A DNA stretch of 64,000 nt, from contig NZ_JANCMW010000001.1 in NCBI RefSeq assembly GCF_029207565.1, forward strand, positions 62,001 through 126,000. Direction: 5' to 3'. This DNA comes from Marinobacter iranensis. GTDB taxonomy: Bacteria; Pseudomonadota; Gammaproteobacteria; Pseudomonadales; Oleiphilaceae. Positions within the stretch are counted from its first letter, which is position 1. Every line of letters begins with the position of its first letter. The translations under genes were made by a program, and so were the position numbers. This document shows positions 1 to 9,694 of the stretch, in pieces. Below the pieces are notes generated by a model, which did not search any database, was not told where the DNA came from, and was given only the letters and a program-made list of their open reading frames with translations.

Positions 1-2
1 AA

Positions 3-653
3 GATGTTCGGGATGGATTCGTGTGGCGCACGGAACTGGGTTACTCCTCCTCCGGGCTCGGAGCCACTGAAGACCGCGCCGTATTGAACATGGAATTCCG
101 GGATGCGCTTCTGGCCACCGACACCAACTACGCCAGCTACGGATTCAGCCAGAGCGGCACCTGGCGATTTGATCAGGACCGTTTCGAGAACCTGATGGGT
201 ACGCTCAATCTGGAGTATTTCCATGGCGGATCGGTGGACTGGAACAGCTGGTACACCAACCTGTCTTTCACCGCAGCCCACAACCTGACTGTAGACCAAC
301 AGCTACTCATCGGTGGTGACAACGGCCTTCGTGGTTACCCGAGCGACTATCAACAGGGCAACCGGCGGGCACTCTGGACACTGGAGCGGCGTTACTTCCC
401 GGACTGGCACCCCTTCAAGCTGTTCAGGGTGGGTGGCGTTTTATTCACCGACGTGGGGCGGGCCTGGTTCGACGATGGCCGTAATAATGGCCCGGATGAT
501 GGTGTGCTGACGGACGTGGGTTTTGGCCTGAGGCTGGCATCGAGCCGGATTGAGGTTCAGAGAATGCTGCACCTGGACTTTGCCTTCCCATTGGACGGAG
601 ACGACAGCATTGACCAGGTGCAGGTGTTACTGCGGGGTCGTTCGCGCTTTTAG
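3..653 (+). CDS. BamA/TamA/ShlB-type outer-membrane beta-barrel protein (5' end outside the window)
   Basis: The reading frame is open from the first bases of the window, so this is the C-terminal part of a longer gene. The protein shows an RGY-type motif (GDNGLRGYP) followed by RRALWTLERRYF and a GGVLFTDVGRAW strand, the signature of the conserved C-terminal strands of Omp85/two-partner-secretion barrels. The last residue is Phe, as expected for a barrel handled by the BAM complex. Alternating hydrophobic/polar strands run to the end. It should sit in the outer membrane. Whether it inserts proteins or secretes a partner cannot be told without the N-terminal POTRA region. A GTG at 21 is an internal codon, not a start. 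It converges on the M28 peptidase gene with 13 bp between the stops. Confidence 0.8.
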   Translation, partial: DVRDGFVWRTELGYSSSGLGATEDRAVLNMEFRDALLATDTNYASYGFSQSGTWRFDQDRFENLMGTLNLEYFHGGSVDWNSWYTNLSFTAAHNLTVDQQLLIGGDNGLRGYPSDYQQGNRRALWTLERRYFPDWHPFKLFRVGGVLFTDVGRAWFDDGRNNGPDDGVLTDVGFGLRLASSRIEVQRMLHLDFAFPLDGDDSIDQVQVLLRGRSRF

Positions 654-666
654 GCGACGATATACC

Positions 667-2292
667 TTACTTGATCCACTTATCACCCCAGTGGGTAATG
701 TCACGCTGTTGCTCCACTTGCAGCGTGCGTGCACCGGCTGCCGGTTCCGCTTCTTCCGCGTCTGCAATTTCCTCGTCAATCACTCTGGTTGAAAGTGACA
801 GCCAGCTTGTGACGAAGGCTGCAGCGTCGCCGTTGATCTCAAGTGCCAGCTCGTCGACGTTGGTGATGTCGTCACAGGCGGAGTGATAACAGGGGTCAAA
901 GGCGATCCCGGCTTCCCCACCAAACTTGGCGGCCTGCTCTTCGGTTTTCACCACTTCGGCACCGGTAAACAGCCCACCAAACGCGATACCGTCTTCAAAG
1001 AACTGCGCATAATCCGAGCGGAAGCTGATTTCCGTGCCCTCTGAGGCGATTTCACGCAGATTGAAGTATTTCTCGAACAGCGCCTCCGTAGCCGCCGATC
1101 CCGGGGGGCCGGCAAGATCAAAATCGGAACCATCGCCATCGTAGATAAAGTTGCCAAAGTTGGGCGAACCAATCATGTCATAGTTCAGGTATACCTTGAT
1201 CTTGTCCTTCTCCTCCTGCGACAGGCTGTTGACGTAGAAGGTTGAACCAACAAGGCCGGCCTCTTCCGCGCCCCACCAGGCAAAGCGGACCTGGTTGCGG
1301 GGGTGTGCCCGTTCCATTTGCAGGGCCAGTTCAAGCAACGCAGCGCTACCGGACCCATTGTCATTGATACCGGCACCTTCAAACACGGAATCCAGGTGGG
1401 CACCGGTCATCACCACATTGTCCGGGTTGCCCCGGCTGGTCTGCGCGATGACATTGACGGTTTCGGTTTGTTCTCTCACCACATTGGTCACCACCCTGAG
1501 CTGGAGGTCTGGCTGCTCTACCCAGCCCGCGCCAATGTCGTAGGTGGTGAACACAGCGGGAATACCGCCAGCGTAGTCATCGCCCAGTGTGGCATTGATC
1601 AGGCCCTTACGGTCTTCAGTGTTGCCCTGGTTAAAGATGACCACACCGACAGCGCCAGCATTGGCAGCATTGGTCGCTTTCTGCCCGAAGGCGCAGGCAC
1701 CTCGCTGGATGACTGCGACAGAACCGGCCGGGAAGTCGGTAAAGTCCTCCGGTTCGCAGCCACTGGTGGAGGTGTTATCCGGGCCAAGCTGGACATCAAC
1801 GGCGACGGCCATGCCTGACACGTCTCCCGGCTCGGTCTGCGACAGATAGGTGAAATCTTCCTCCCATACATAGTCGGTCGGGGTTGGCGCGATGGCTTGC
1901 ATAATGCCGTCCCCGGCTGGATAGAAGGCATTAAAAGGGAAGGGCTGGATAGTGACGTCGTATCCTGCACTCTCTAGCGTGGTTTTAACGTAATCAACCG
2001 ACGCCTGGTAACCGGACAAACCGGCAGCGCGATTGCCATCATTGGCCTCGGCAATACCGTAAAACATGTCCAGATGGTATTGGATGTTGCTCGCCTGCAT
2101 ACAACGAGGCAGGCCAAATGGCGTGCTGTTAAGGATGCCGAACCGACACTCGAATGGGCTGATGCGATCTGGGCTCCAGAATTCATTGAGTAAATCGCCG
2201 GTGGATTTATTATTGCCTGGTGCGGCGTGTGCGGTTATTGCGAAAAAAAGAGATCCTAAAGCCAGGGAACGGCTTGCGGTGGTGATATCCAT
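667..2292 (-). CDS. Secreted M28-family metallo-aminopeptidase with PA domain
   Basis: The 541-aa protein starts with a signal peptide (about residues 1-23, ending AHA). A PA (protease-associated) insert covers roughly 145-260, with CEPEDF and RGACAFGQKA. The catalytic M28 domain follows, with the expected dizinc ligands and acids: H299 and D301 (GAHLDS), D311 (NDNGSG), E343/E344 (WGAEEAG), D372 (NYDMIG) and H470 (CYHSACDD). The complete ligand set argues for an active zinc exopeptidase releasing N-terminal residues from peptides outside the cytoplasm. The 30 C-terminal residues beyond the domain are acidic then basic and of no recognised type. ATG is preceded by GGAG at good spacing. It appears monocistronic. 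Confidence 0.9.
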   Translation of the reverse strand: MDITTASRSLALGSLFFAITAHAAPGNNKSTGDLLNEFWSPDRISPFECRFGILNSTPFGLPRCMQASNIQYHLDMFYGIAEANDGNRAAGLSGYQASVDYVKTTLESAGYDVTIQPFPFNAFYPAGDGIMQAIAPTPTDYVWEEDFTYLSQTEPGDVSGMAVAVDVQLGPDNTSTSGCEPEDFTDFPAGSVAVIQRGACAFGQKATNAANAGAVGVVIFNQGNTEDRKGLINATLGDDYAGGIPAVFTTYDIGAGWVEQPDLQLRVVTNVVREQTETVNVIAQTSRGNPDNVVMTGAHLDSVFEGAGINDNGSGSAALLELALQMERAHPRNQVRFAWWGAEEAGLVGSTFYVNSLSQEEKDKIKVYLNYDMIGSPNFGNFIYDGDGSDFDLAGPPGSAATEALFEKYFNLREIASEGTEISFRSDYAQFFEDGIAFGGLFTGAEVVKTEEQAAKFGGEAGIAFDPCYHSACDDITNVDELALEINGDAAAFVTSWLSLSTRVIDEEIADAEEAEPAAGARTLQVEQQRDITHWGDKWIK

Positions 2293-2523
2293 TTGTGTTC
2301 TCCAGTCCTGGGAGTTTGTTGTTAGATCCGCTTGTGGCGGATGTTCAACGGAGGGGTACCTGAATGGATGTCAAACAGGCTTCCGGGTATCACTACTTCC
2401 TTCGATACCTCTAGCAAGACTAGTCGTGGATATTTTGTCCAGCCAGATGAAAAACATTACAAAAAGTTAGTTAATTGGTGAGGCCGGCAATGTTGCGGGA
2501 GTCAGTGTGTAAGCCGTAATCAT

Positions 2524-2546
2524 CGGCATGACTTTGCATCATGCCG
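2524..2546. terminator. Hairpin in the gap between two minus-strand genes
   Basis: An 8-bp perfect inverted repeat (CGGCATGA / TCATGCCG, 7-nt loop) lies 38 bp beyond the stop of the solute-binding gene at 2585. No T-run follows on either strand, so it may be a weak terminator or an mRNA end-protecting stem. The rest of 2293-2584 shows no gene. Confidence 0.4.
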
Positions 2547-2584
2547 AGATTGAGATTGCGCGCCGTCGAGTAACGCCGCTATCG

Positions 2585-3328
2585 TCAGAATCCGTAAGAC
2601 CGGGAGATGGTCTCCTTTTCGCCGGACTCAACCAGTTGCTGATAGCTCTCATTCAGGGCGCGCAAAATTTTCGGATCGGTATCCTTGTGAACCGCGAGGT
2701 ACATCGGGGTTTCACGGAACACCAGAACGCGCTCGATGTCGGTCACATCCGAGGCATCGGCAGCCAGGTACGGGCCAGCCAGTCCGTCCGCCACCCACAG
2801 GTCAATCTGGTCCTGAACCAGGCGGCGGGCGTTCAGGCCATTGTTGCTGATGGCCGATACATTGAAGCCGCGCTCTGCCAGGTAGTTCGTCATGACGTCG
2901 CCTTTGTAACCACCGATCCGGTAGTCACGGGCGTCTTCCAGGCTTTTCAGCTCAATGGACGAGCCAGGCTTGGCAAACAGTGTCCACTTGATGGACGACA
3001 GCGGTCCCACCCAGTCAAAAAACGGCTCCCGATCCTCTGTTTTGGATACGCAATAGATGGCGTGGTCAGGGTGTTGTTCGGCACGGTTAAGGCCGTAACT
3101 GAGATCCCGGAGCTTGATGCTGTATTCCAGGTTTGCCTGGCGGACCAGTGCCTTCATGACGTCCGTGCACAGGCCGGTGATGTCCTTTTCCGAGTGGGCA
3201 AACGGCTGACCGTTGGTGGTCATGTTGTAGGGAGGGTATTGCTCAGTGTAGATTCGCAGTTCTTCTGTGGCGGTCGCACAACCTGCCATAAGCAGCAGGG
3301 CCAGTAGCAGCCCGAATTTTCCTTTCAT
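2585..3328 (-). CDS. Orphan family-3 periplasmic solute-binding lipoprotein (paralogue of 53258-54043)
   Basis: The 247-aa protein has a short lipoprotein signal with lipobox LMAGC (Cys16), then a family-3 (amino-acid type) periplasmic binding fold: RIYTEQYPPYN at the start, DITGLCTDV, WVGPLSSIKWTLFAK, GGYKGDVM, and VFRETPMYLAVHKD near the end. No ABC permease or ATPase is adjacent, so the transport partner, if any, is elsewhere; many such orphans act as sensors or have no transporter. A close paralogue with the same landmarks lies at 53258-54043, also alone. Start ATG has GGAG upstream. Ligand unknown. Confidence 0.82.
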   Translation of the reverse strand: MKGKFGLLLALLLMAGCATATEELRIYTEQYPPYNMTTNGQPFAHSEKDITGLCTDVMKALVRQANLEYSIKLRDLSYGLNRAEQHPDHAIYCVSKTEDREPFFDWVGPLSSIKWTLFAKPGSSIELKSLEDARDYRIGGYKGDVMTNYLAERGFNVSAISNNGLNARRLVQDQIDLWVADGLAGPYLAADASDVTDIERVLVFRETPMYLAVHKDTDPKILRALNESYQQLVESGEKETISRSYGF

Positions 3329-3485
3329 GAACCCACTCCACGTGTCTGGTTACGGTATTTAGGGAGCGCGGGATAGTATTGAATGTGGATCCAACATGAC
3401 ATGCTGGAATCCTCTTCTTTACATTTTGGCAATAAAGTGAAAGGCAGGCTCCGTGCTTGAACTTTATTCTGAGGGAATAACAACC

Positions 3486-4352
3486 ATGCCTGTTTCTGTA
3501 CATTACGGCCTGACGGTATTGATCTGGGGGTTGACCTGGACAGCTATCCGTTTGCAGGTCGAATCCGCCCCGGTGGATGTTTCAGTGTTTTATCGTTTCC
3601 TGATGGCGTCTGTGGTGGCCCTGGTTGTGCTGGCGTTGCTGCGGCGCTTGCGGAGGTTGAGCCTGAAGCAACACGGTTGGCTGGTGCTTCAGGGGCTGAC
3701 ACTGTACAGCGTGAATTTCCTGCTGATTTATCGCGCTGCTGAGTCGATGACCAGTGGCCTGCTGGCGGTGGTGTTTTCGCTGGCGGCACTGTTCAATGCG
3801 CTCAATGGCTGGCTATGGCTAAGGTTGACGCCGGCCTCCCGATTGTATCCTGCGGTAGCCCTGGGCATCAGCGGCGTGGCACTGCTGTTCTGGCACGATT
3901 TGCAACTGGGCAACGCAACCGGGGCCAGCATCCTGTTTGCCGCTGCGGGCACCTTCTGGTTTTCCATGGGCAACCTGGTGAGCATCAAGGTACGCCTGGC
4001 CCAGATTCCGTTGCTGGTAGCCAATGCCTGGGCCATGGTTTACGGAGCGGTGATACTCGGTGTCTGGTGCCTGATTCAGGGCGTGGAATGGGTGGTGCCC
4101 ACAACAGCAACCTTTTGGGGCGCTACGGTGTTCCTGGCGGTCCCGGGCTCCATCGTTGCGTTCTACTGCTACATCACCGTGATTCAGACGCTGGGCGCAG
4201 ACAAGGCAGGTTATGCCACAGTGTTGTTTCCGGTGGTGGCCCTGAGTGTGTCCACATGGCTGGAGGGTTTCGAGTGGACCATTACGGCAGTGCTGGGGGC
4301 CATGTTGGCGATTCTGGGAAATTACGTTTTGTTTGGTCCCAGTAGAGAATAG
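3486..4352 (+). CDS. EamA/DMT-family transporter
   Basis: About ten hydrophobic helices arranged as two EamA repeats (residues about 5-135 and 145-285) identify an inner-membrane drug/metabolite transporter. It probably exports a small metabolite; the substrate cannot be read from sequence. I start it at ATG 3486, which has GAGGG about 10 nt upstream, rather than the in-frame GTG at 3453. The first helix (YGLTVLIWGLTWTAI) then begins at residue 7 as usual for this family, giving 288 aa. Its 3' end overlaps the convergent GGDEF-EAL gene by 31 bp. Confidence 0.85.
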   Translation: MPVSVHYGLTVLIWGLTWTAIRLQVESAPVDVSVFYRFLMASVVALVVLALLRRLRRLSLKQHGWLVLQGLTLYSVNFLLIYRAAESMTSGLLAVVFSLAALFNALNGWLWLRLTPASRLYPAVALGISGVALLFWHDLQLGNATGASILFAAAGTFWFSMGNLVSIKVRLAQIPLLVANAWAMVYGAVILGVWCLIQGVEWVVPTTATFWGATVFLAVPGSIVAFYCYITVIQTLGADKAGYATVLFPVVALSVSTWLEGFEWTITAVLGAMLAILGNYVLFGPSRE

Positions 4353-6748
4353 ATCTGCGCCGGTTCCCTGGCCAGGATGTCATCCAGAGGGCAGGGCCGG
4401 TGGACCCAAAAACCCTGGATAAGATTGACGCCTATTTCGGTCAGCAACGACGCCGCCTCTTTCGATTCAACGTATTCGGCCACGGTGGTCATGTTCATGG
4501 TCCGGCCAATATCGTGAATCGCCCTGACCATGGCCAGATCTGTCTTGTTGGTAACAATATCACGGACAAACATCCCGTCGATCTTCAGGCAGGTAACCGG
4601 CAAGCGGCGCAGGTAACCGAACGATGAGAGCCCCGAGCCGAAGTCATCCAGGGCAAAGCTGCAACCCATGTCGCTCAGGCGTTTCATGAAGGCCTGCACC
4701 TCCAGCAGGTTGTGGACGGCAGCGGTTTCCGTGATTTCGAAGCAAATCTTGCCCGGGGGCACCCCGTAATGGTCGAACTGTTCCACTACGAAATCCGCGA
4801 AGTCGGCTTTGTCGAACGAACGCCCCGACAGGTTTATGTGGCAGGCCTCCAGGGCAGCCAGGTGCTGTGGCGCCTCGGACAGCTTCGATAACACATGGTT
4901 AATAACCCAGCGATCAATTTTTGCGGCCACGCCATACCGTTCTGCAGGTGGCAGAAAGGCGCTCGGCGGCACCACCGAGCCGTCTGGCGAACGCAGGCGA
5001 ATCAGCACTTCGTACCGTAATCCACCGCGAGGTTTGGAGGGCGGAGCGATGATCTGGCATTCCAGGAAGAACAGGTTGCCCTGGAGTGCGGCTTGAATGC
5101 GGTTCAGCCATTCCATCTGGCCCCGTTGGGACGCCATGTGTTCGTCATCCATCGACATGACGCACACCCGGTTCCTGCCACTGTCCTTGGCGGTGTAGCA
5201 CGCAATGTCAGCGGCTTTCATCAGGGCGTTGATTCCGGAACTCTCAGCGGTGATTGGAACCACCCCGATACTGCAACTGATGGTATGGCTGGTTTCCTGC
5301 CAGGTGAATACCAGGTGATCCAGGGCAGCTCTCACTTTCTCCGCCACGTGGCGGGCGGTGTTGAGGTTACAGTTTTCGAGGATAATGCCGAACTCGTCGC
5401 CGCCAAGCCGGGCGAGGGTATCGGCCTCCCGCAGGTTGTTTCCGATGATATCGGCTACCTGGCGTAGCAGGTGGTCGCCCGCGTCGTGGCCGGAGGTGTC
5501 GTTTGCCACCTTGAACTGGTCCAGATCGATAAAGCAAAGGGCGTGCTGGGAGCCTTCCTTGCGAACACGCCCAAGACGGCTGGCAAGTTGATGCTCGAAG
5601 GCACGGCGGTTAATCAGGCCGGTCAGGCTGTCATGGGTGGCCATGAAGCTCAGTTCTGTCGACAGGCGATGGGATTCGGAAATATCTTCCAGCACGGTTG
5701 TGAAGTAGGCAGAAGCGCTGGGAGCATCCCACACCCGGGAGACGGTCAGCCTTGCCCACAGGAATTCGTTGTCTTTACGTACCAGCCGATGTTCTGTGGT
5801 GTAACTGTCGATGTCGCCACGATTAATGGCGCGCCGCTCTTCACTGGCTATATCCCAGTCTTCAGGGTGGACCAGCTCGCGGTAAGGGTAGGGCACCAGT
5901 TCGTTGGGTTGATAGCCAAGAATGTCACAGGTCGCCTGGTTGGCGTTGACGATTCGCCCGGAGGTATCGATTTGAATGATACCGATGGCGGATTGTTCGA
6001 AGATGGAGCGGAAATTCTGCTCGGCCCGCTGCAACAGTCTGACCAGGCGGAAACCCAGGAACCAGGACAGCAGCGCCACAAAGATCAGAAATGAAGCGCT
6101 GACAATGGACAGGAAGCTCGCCGCCCATCGCGCTGCATCCCCCATGGCAAGGCGGAACTTCCGGGCATTCTGCTGTAACCGCTGGTCCAGCAGCGATAGC
6201 CGCTCCCTCAGGGCTTGCAGTCGCTCTCGATCAGGGGTGCCGGTCAGCCATTCCCGTTCCAGGGCATTGCCGATCTGATCCAGTTCCAATAACAACCCAT
6301 CGGTGTTTTCCCAGGCGGTTAATGCACTGTCCAACTGGTCAAGCCATGAAAAATAGCGAACCAGCAAAATCATACGATTGACGTCCCGCGGGTGGTTGCC
6401 GCCCTGGATAAGCCCATTCTGTGCACGCTGCCAATGCAGTTCCGGAGAGGTCATGGCTATCCGTGCATGAAGATCACCAATGGGTATCGACAGTGATTGC
6501 CGGGCCATTGCCAATTCGGGAAAGCGACCGGTCTGGGCAAAGCGGTCAAGGTGATGAACCGTGTCGACCTGCGCTCTGGACCAGACACTCTCTCCCCATG
6601 TGTAGGCGGTAATTGCGGACTGCAGTTGTACGACGGCCACCATGAATCCAACGGTCAGGATGATGGTGAGGCACAGTCCTGCGATGAGTGCTGTCAGTTT
6701 TCTCTGAAGATTGGTTTTTTGTCCTGTTCCCCGCATGTTGAGCGGCAC
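4322..6748 (-). CDS. Membrane PAS-GGDEF-EAL cyclic-di-GMP protein
   Basis: The 808-aa protein has a TM helix at about 18-40, an extracytoplasmic helical sensor region (about 45-205), a second TM helix at 210-236, a PAS domain (about 244-365), a GGDEF domain (about 370-535) and an EAL domain (about 545-795). The GGDEF site is intact (449-453), with an inhibitory I-site RxxD at 440-443 spaced correctly. The EAL domain keeps the key acids: E580 in EVL, E in FEITE, the DDFGSG loop at 701, LKIDG, and the late AEYVES and QGF. Both diguanylate cyclase and phosphodiesterase activities look possible; direction is unknown. No partner gene is adjacent. Start ATG 6748; ATG 6736 is an alternative. Confidence 0.93.
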   Translation of the reverse strand: MPLNMRGTGQKTNLQRKLTALIAGLCLTIILTVGFMVAVVQLQSAITAYTWGESVWSRAQVDTVHHLDRFAQTGRFPELAMARQSLSIPIGDLHARIAMTSPELHWQRAQNGLIQGGNHPRDVNRMILLVRYFSWLDQLDSALTAWENTDGLLLELDQIGNALEREWLTGTPDRERLQALRERLSLLDQRLQQNARKFRLAMGDAARWAASFLSIVSASFLIFVALLSWFLGFRLVRLLQRAEQNFRSIFEQSAIGIIQIDTSGRIVNANQATCDILGYQPNELVPYPYRELVHPEDWDIASEERRAINRGDIDSYTTEHRLVRKDNEFLWARLTVSRVWDAPSASAYFTTVLEDISESHRLSTELSFMATHDSLTGLINRRAFEHQLASRLGRVRKEGSQHALCFIDLDQFKVANDTSGHDAGDHLLRQVADIIGNNLREADTLARLGGDEFGIILENCNLNTARHVAEKVRAALDHLVFTWQETSHTISCSIGVVPITAESSGINALMKAADIACYTAKDSGRNRVCVMSMDDEHMASQRGQMEWLNRIQAALQGNLFFLECQIIAPPSKPRGGLRYEVLIRLRSPDGSVVPPSAFLPPAERYGVAAKIDRWVINHVLSKLSEAPQHLAALEACHINLSGRSFDKADFADFVVEQFDHYGVPPGKICFEITETAAVHNLLEVQAFMKRLSDMGCSFALDDFGSGLSSFGYLRRLPVTCLKIDGMFVRDIVTNKTDLAMVRAIHDIGRTMNMTTVAEYVESKEAASLLTEIGVNLIQGFWVHRPCPLDDILAREPAQIYSLLGPNKT

Positions 6749-6961
6749 TCTTCGCTGGTGACAGTGAATCGATAAACAACAGGCTTCATGAAAGGAATGA
6801 TATTTTCTATAACTTTAGCAGGGTTAGGTGGGAAAGCGACCTGACTGCTGCAAGGTGGTTGCGCGGTTCAGTGGAGGACACACTGAGCAATTTTGTTCAA
6901 GCACGCCGGAGCCGTCAGAGTTACAGTGTCGATAGATCGGCCATAACGCGCCCCCGGAGAG

Positions 6962-7798
6962 ATGAAAGTGGAACAGGACAGCCGGTTTCAGTTTATCAAG
7001 AGTGACCACTTGCCAGAGGTGACGGCCCTGCAGGCGGCGATGGATCGTTTTACCTACGACAAGCACGCGCACGAGGAATATGCGTTCGGTGTAACCCTTA
7101 GTGGGCGCCAGGATTTCTTCAGCAGCGGCACCTATCACCGCAGTCCGCCGGGTAACGTCATCCAGCTTAACCCTGATGAAGTGCATGACGGAAACTCCGG
7201 CGTCGAGGAACCGCTCAGCTATGTCATGCTGTATATCCACCCCCGCCAGATTGAGCCCCTGTTCGCTGACGCTGCGGGCGTTAAATCGGTGACGGATATC
7301 CGGATGAACGAAACACTGATGGCGGATCCGGTCCTGCGGGCACATATTGTGGAACTGGTCCGGCTCATCGCCAGTCATGTCGGCAGCCGGATAGACCAGG
7401 AGCACCTGCTCTACAAGATGGCCGCAAGGGTGGTGCAACGCTGTGGCCGGTTCGAGGCTGACGACGTTGTCCGGCGGGCTGATATGCTGCTGCGCCAGGC
7501 CAAGGAGTTCATCCACGAAAATGTGGACGCCGACCTGTCTCTGGACGACCTTAGCGAAGCCGCCAACCTCTCCAAGTTCCATTTCCTGAGGCTGTTCCGT
7601 CGCCAGTATGGCATTACACCTCACCAGTATGTGATCAACTGCCGGATCAACGCCGCGCGCTCGGCGCTGGATTCGGGCATGTCCCTGAATGACGTGGTCT
7701 ATCGCTATGGCTTCTCGGACCTGAGTCATTTCAACCGGCGTTTCAAACGAATCTATGGGATGACACCGAAGCAGTACCGGGACAACGTCGTCGGCTGA
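6962..7798 (+). CDS. AraC-family transcriptional regulator with cupin sensor
   Basis: The 278-aa protein has an N-terminal AraC-type cupin region (HAHEEYAFGVTL, SPPGNVIQLNPDEVHDG) and a C-terminal pair of helix-turn-helix motifs (LSLDDLSEAANLSKFHFLRL, then VVYRYGFSDLSHFNRRFKR ... MTPKQYR). GGAG lies just upstream of ATG 6962. A LysE-type exporter follows 43 bp downstream on the same strand. AraC plus LysE is a recurring pair in which the regulator likely senses an amino acid or analogue and induces its export; that is inference. The gap 6749-6961 between this gene and the divergent GGDEF-EAL gene shows no gene or clear operator. Confidence 0.9.
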   Translation: MKVEQDSRFQFIKSDHLPEVTALQAAMDRFTYDKHAHEEYAFGVTLSGRQDFFSSGTYHRSPPGNVIQLNPDEVHDGNSGVEEPLSYVMLYIHPRQIEPLFADAAGVKSVTDIRMNETLMADPVLRAHIVELVRLIASHVGSRIDQEHLLYKMAARVVQRCGRFEADDVVRRADMLLRQAKEFIHENVDADLSLDDLSEAANLSKFHFLRLFRRQYGITPHQYVINCRINAARSALDSGMSLNDVVYRYGFSDLSHFNRRFKRIYGMTPKQYRDNVVG

Positions 7799-7841
7799 TA
7801 CCTCCGCACCATCCGACCACCTGACCCCAAGGGGTTCCAAC

Positions 7842-8450
7842 ATGATTGAGATCTTTGCCTATGCCATAGGCGTGATGTACACGCCTGGGCCCGTGAACCT
7901 GCTCGGCCTGAATTCAGGGATCAACGGCCATTTTCGCGCTTCCACCGGGTTCTATATCGGTGTTGGCTGCGCAATGCTAGTGCTGTTCCTGCTATTTGGG
8001 TGGTTTGGTTCGTCCTTTGTTGCTGGGGATGGGCTGGTCGTTGTCAGTGTGCTCGGCTGTGGCTACATCCTTTATCTGGCGGGCAGGATTCTGCGGGCCA
8101 GTGTTGAGGTTGAAGACACTGGCCCCAGCGCACGACCGTTGCGGTTCCGCGATGGGCTGGTGATGCAGTTGCTTAATCCCAAGGGCATTGTGGCCACGCT
8201 GCCCATCGCCACCATCCAGTTTCCCGGGGTCGGTATCCACGGCGCTGGCCTGGTGCTCTGGTCTGGCGTGCTGTCGCTGCTCGCCATTGGCGCACCTGGC
8301 AGCTATTCGCTGGCGGGTAGCCTGGTGGGCAGGCGCATCCGCAATCCGTCGTTCTTCCGATGGTTTAACCGAATCATGGCCTGCCTGCTGATCTATGTGG
8401 CGGTGGCAATAGGTTACGAGTATATTTATCTACCTCTGCAACACCACTGA
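7842..8450 (+). CDS. LysE/RhtB-family amino-acid exporter
   Basis: The 202-aa inner-membrane protein has about six helices and the family start MYTPGPVNLLGLNSG (the PGP region of LysE translocators), plus LNPKGIVATLP mid-protein. Family members export amino acids or derivatives. AAGGGG precedes ATG 7842 at good spacing. It probably forms one unit with the AraC regulator just upstream. The substrate is not readable; the regulator's cupin domain suggests induction by the exported compound. Confidence 0.85.
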   Translation: MIEIFAYAIGVMYTPGPVNLLGLNSGINGHFRASTGFYIGVGCAMLVLFLLFGWFGSSFVAGDGLVVVSVLGCGYILYLAGRILRASVEVEDTGPSARPLRFRDGLVMQLLNPKGIVATLPIATIQFPGVGIHGAGLVLWSGVLSLLAIGAPGSYSLAGSLVGRRIRNPSFFRWFNRIMACLLIYVAVAIGYEYIYLPLQHH

Positions 8451-8497
8451 TTGTCGTCTGCTATTCACGTCTGGCTGTGGTTTGACCAGGAAGGCAT

Positions 8498-9691
8498 TCA
8501 GGCGGGGGAAGCCGTTTCCCTCGCCACTGCCCGTGGAGCACCCATTGCCAGAATGACCGCACCCACCGAACACGCCAGCATGCTGACCACAATCGGTAGC
8601 AGGGCGTGGCCAGCGAATATTGAGGAAAGGGCGCTGATGCCGCCGGCAATGGTGAACTGGGAGGCACCAAGCATGGCAGCGGCGGTACCACCGAGGTGGG
8701 GGAAAAACTCCAGGGCGTTGGCCATGTTGTTGGGTATGATGCCGCCCTGGCAACCAATCGCAGCGACAATGCAGGCTGTAATCAGCCAGAACGGCCCTTT
8801 CAGCAGAACCACTGTTACCAGGGCGATAAGCGCCACGCACTGCATAATGACCTGTGTCCGCAACAGCACCACCGAGGAAAACCGGCGTAGCAGTGGCCGA
8901 TTGATCAGGTTCAGTACCGCCATGAGGACGATGTTGGCAGCGAACAGGATTGAAAACATGCCATTGGATAGGCCGAACCATTCCTGGTAAATGAACGAGG
9001 AATGGGTAATGAACAACAGCATTGTGCTGAAACACAGCACCTGAATGCCTACAAAGCGCATGGTGGTGCTGTGCTTGAGCACCAGCATATAATTGGTCAC
9101 CAGAGTACGGACGGGGGTTGTTGCCGGTGGCCGTGGTTGCAATGCGGGAAACAGGGCGAATTTAAGGGCCATTGCCAGGAAGACGGCATATCCGGCCAGC
9201 AGGAGGAAGATAGCGTGCCAGTCGCCAGCCACCAGCATCAGGGCGCCCAATGAGGGGGCCGCAGCCGGCGCGACAAACATGATCAGGCCGATCAACCCGA
9301 ATAGACGGGCGGCGTCCTGGCCACTCACCTGGTCCCGGACAATCGCAGGGACTGAAACGGCACAGAAGGCCCCGCCAATACCCTGTACCACCCGCCAGAT
9401 GACCATATCCGAAAGCGTGTTAGCCAGGGAAACCATCACGGCGGCTGCTGCAAAAATGGCCAGGCCTCCCAGTAGAATAGGCTGCCGGCCGTACCGGTCA
9501 GACAGCGGACCTCCGACCAGTTGAGCCAGCCCGAGCGCGGCCACATAGGCGCTCAGGGTCAACCCGACATCGCTGTGGGGAATCCCCAGGCCATCTGCGA
9601 TGCTGGGGAATGCTGGTAGGTAAGCGTCCAGTGCCAGGGGGCCGAGAGCGACAGTAATGCCGAGCAGTAGTGCAAGCTTGATATGGGACAA
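8498..9691 (-). CDS. Bcr/CflA-family MFS drug-resistance transporter
   Basis: The 397-aa protein has twelve hydrophobic helices and the family opening LGPLALDAYLPAFP, then the MFS A-motif GGPLSDRYGRQPIL between helices 2 and 3, typical of Bcr/CflA proton-drug antiporters. The only start giving a normal-length first helix is TTG at 9691, because the stop of the small upstream gene is in the same frame two codons before it; the two genes are 3 nt apart and probably translationally coupled. Export substrate unknown. Confidence 0.87.
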   Translation of the reverse strand: MSHIKLALLLGITVALGPLALDAYLPAFPSIADGLGIPHSDVGLTLSAYVAALGLAQLVGGPLSDRYGRQPILLGGLAIFAAAAVMVSLANTLSDMVIWRVVQGIGGAFCAVSVPAIVRDQVSGQDAARLFGLIGLIMFVAPAAAPSLGALMLVAGDWHAIFLLLAGYAVFLAMALKFALFPALQPRPPATTPVRTLVTNYMLVLKHSTTMRFVGIQVLCFSTMLLFITHSSFIYQEWFGLSNGMFSILFAANIVLMAVLNLINRPLLRRFSSVVLLRTQVIMQCVALIALVTVVLLKGPFWLITACIVAAIGCQGGIIPNNMANALEFFPHLGGTAAAMLGASQFTIAGGISALSSIFAGHALLPIVVSMLACSVGAVILAMGAPRAVARETASPA

Positions 9692-9694
9692 GAT

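Noticed and set aside
6824..7843. A 339-aa frame antisense to the AraC regulator
   Set aside because: It is a shadow of the AraC gene: the sense frame has a full AraC domain and a ribosome-binding site, the antisense frame has neither.
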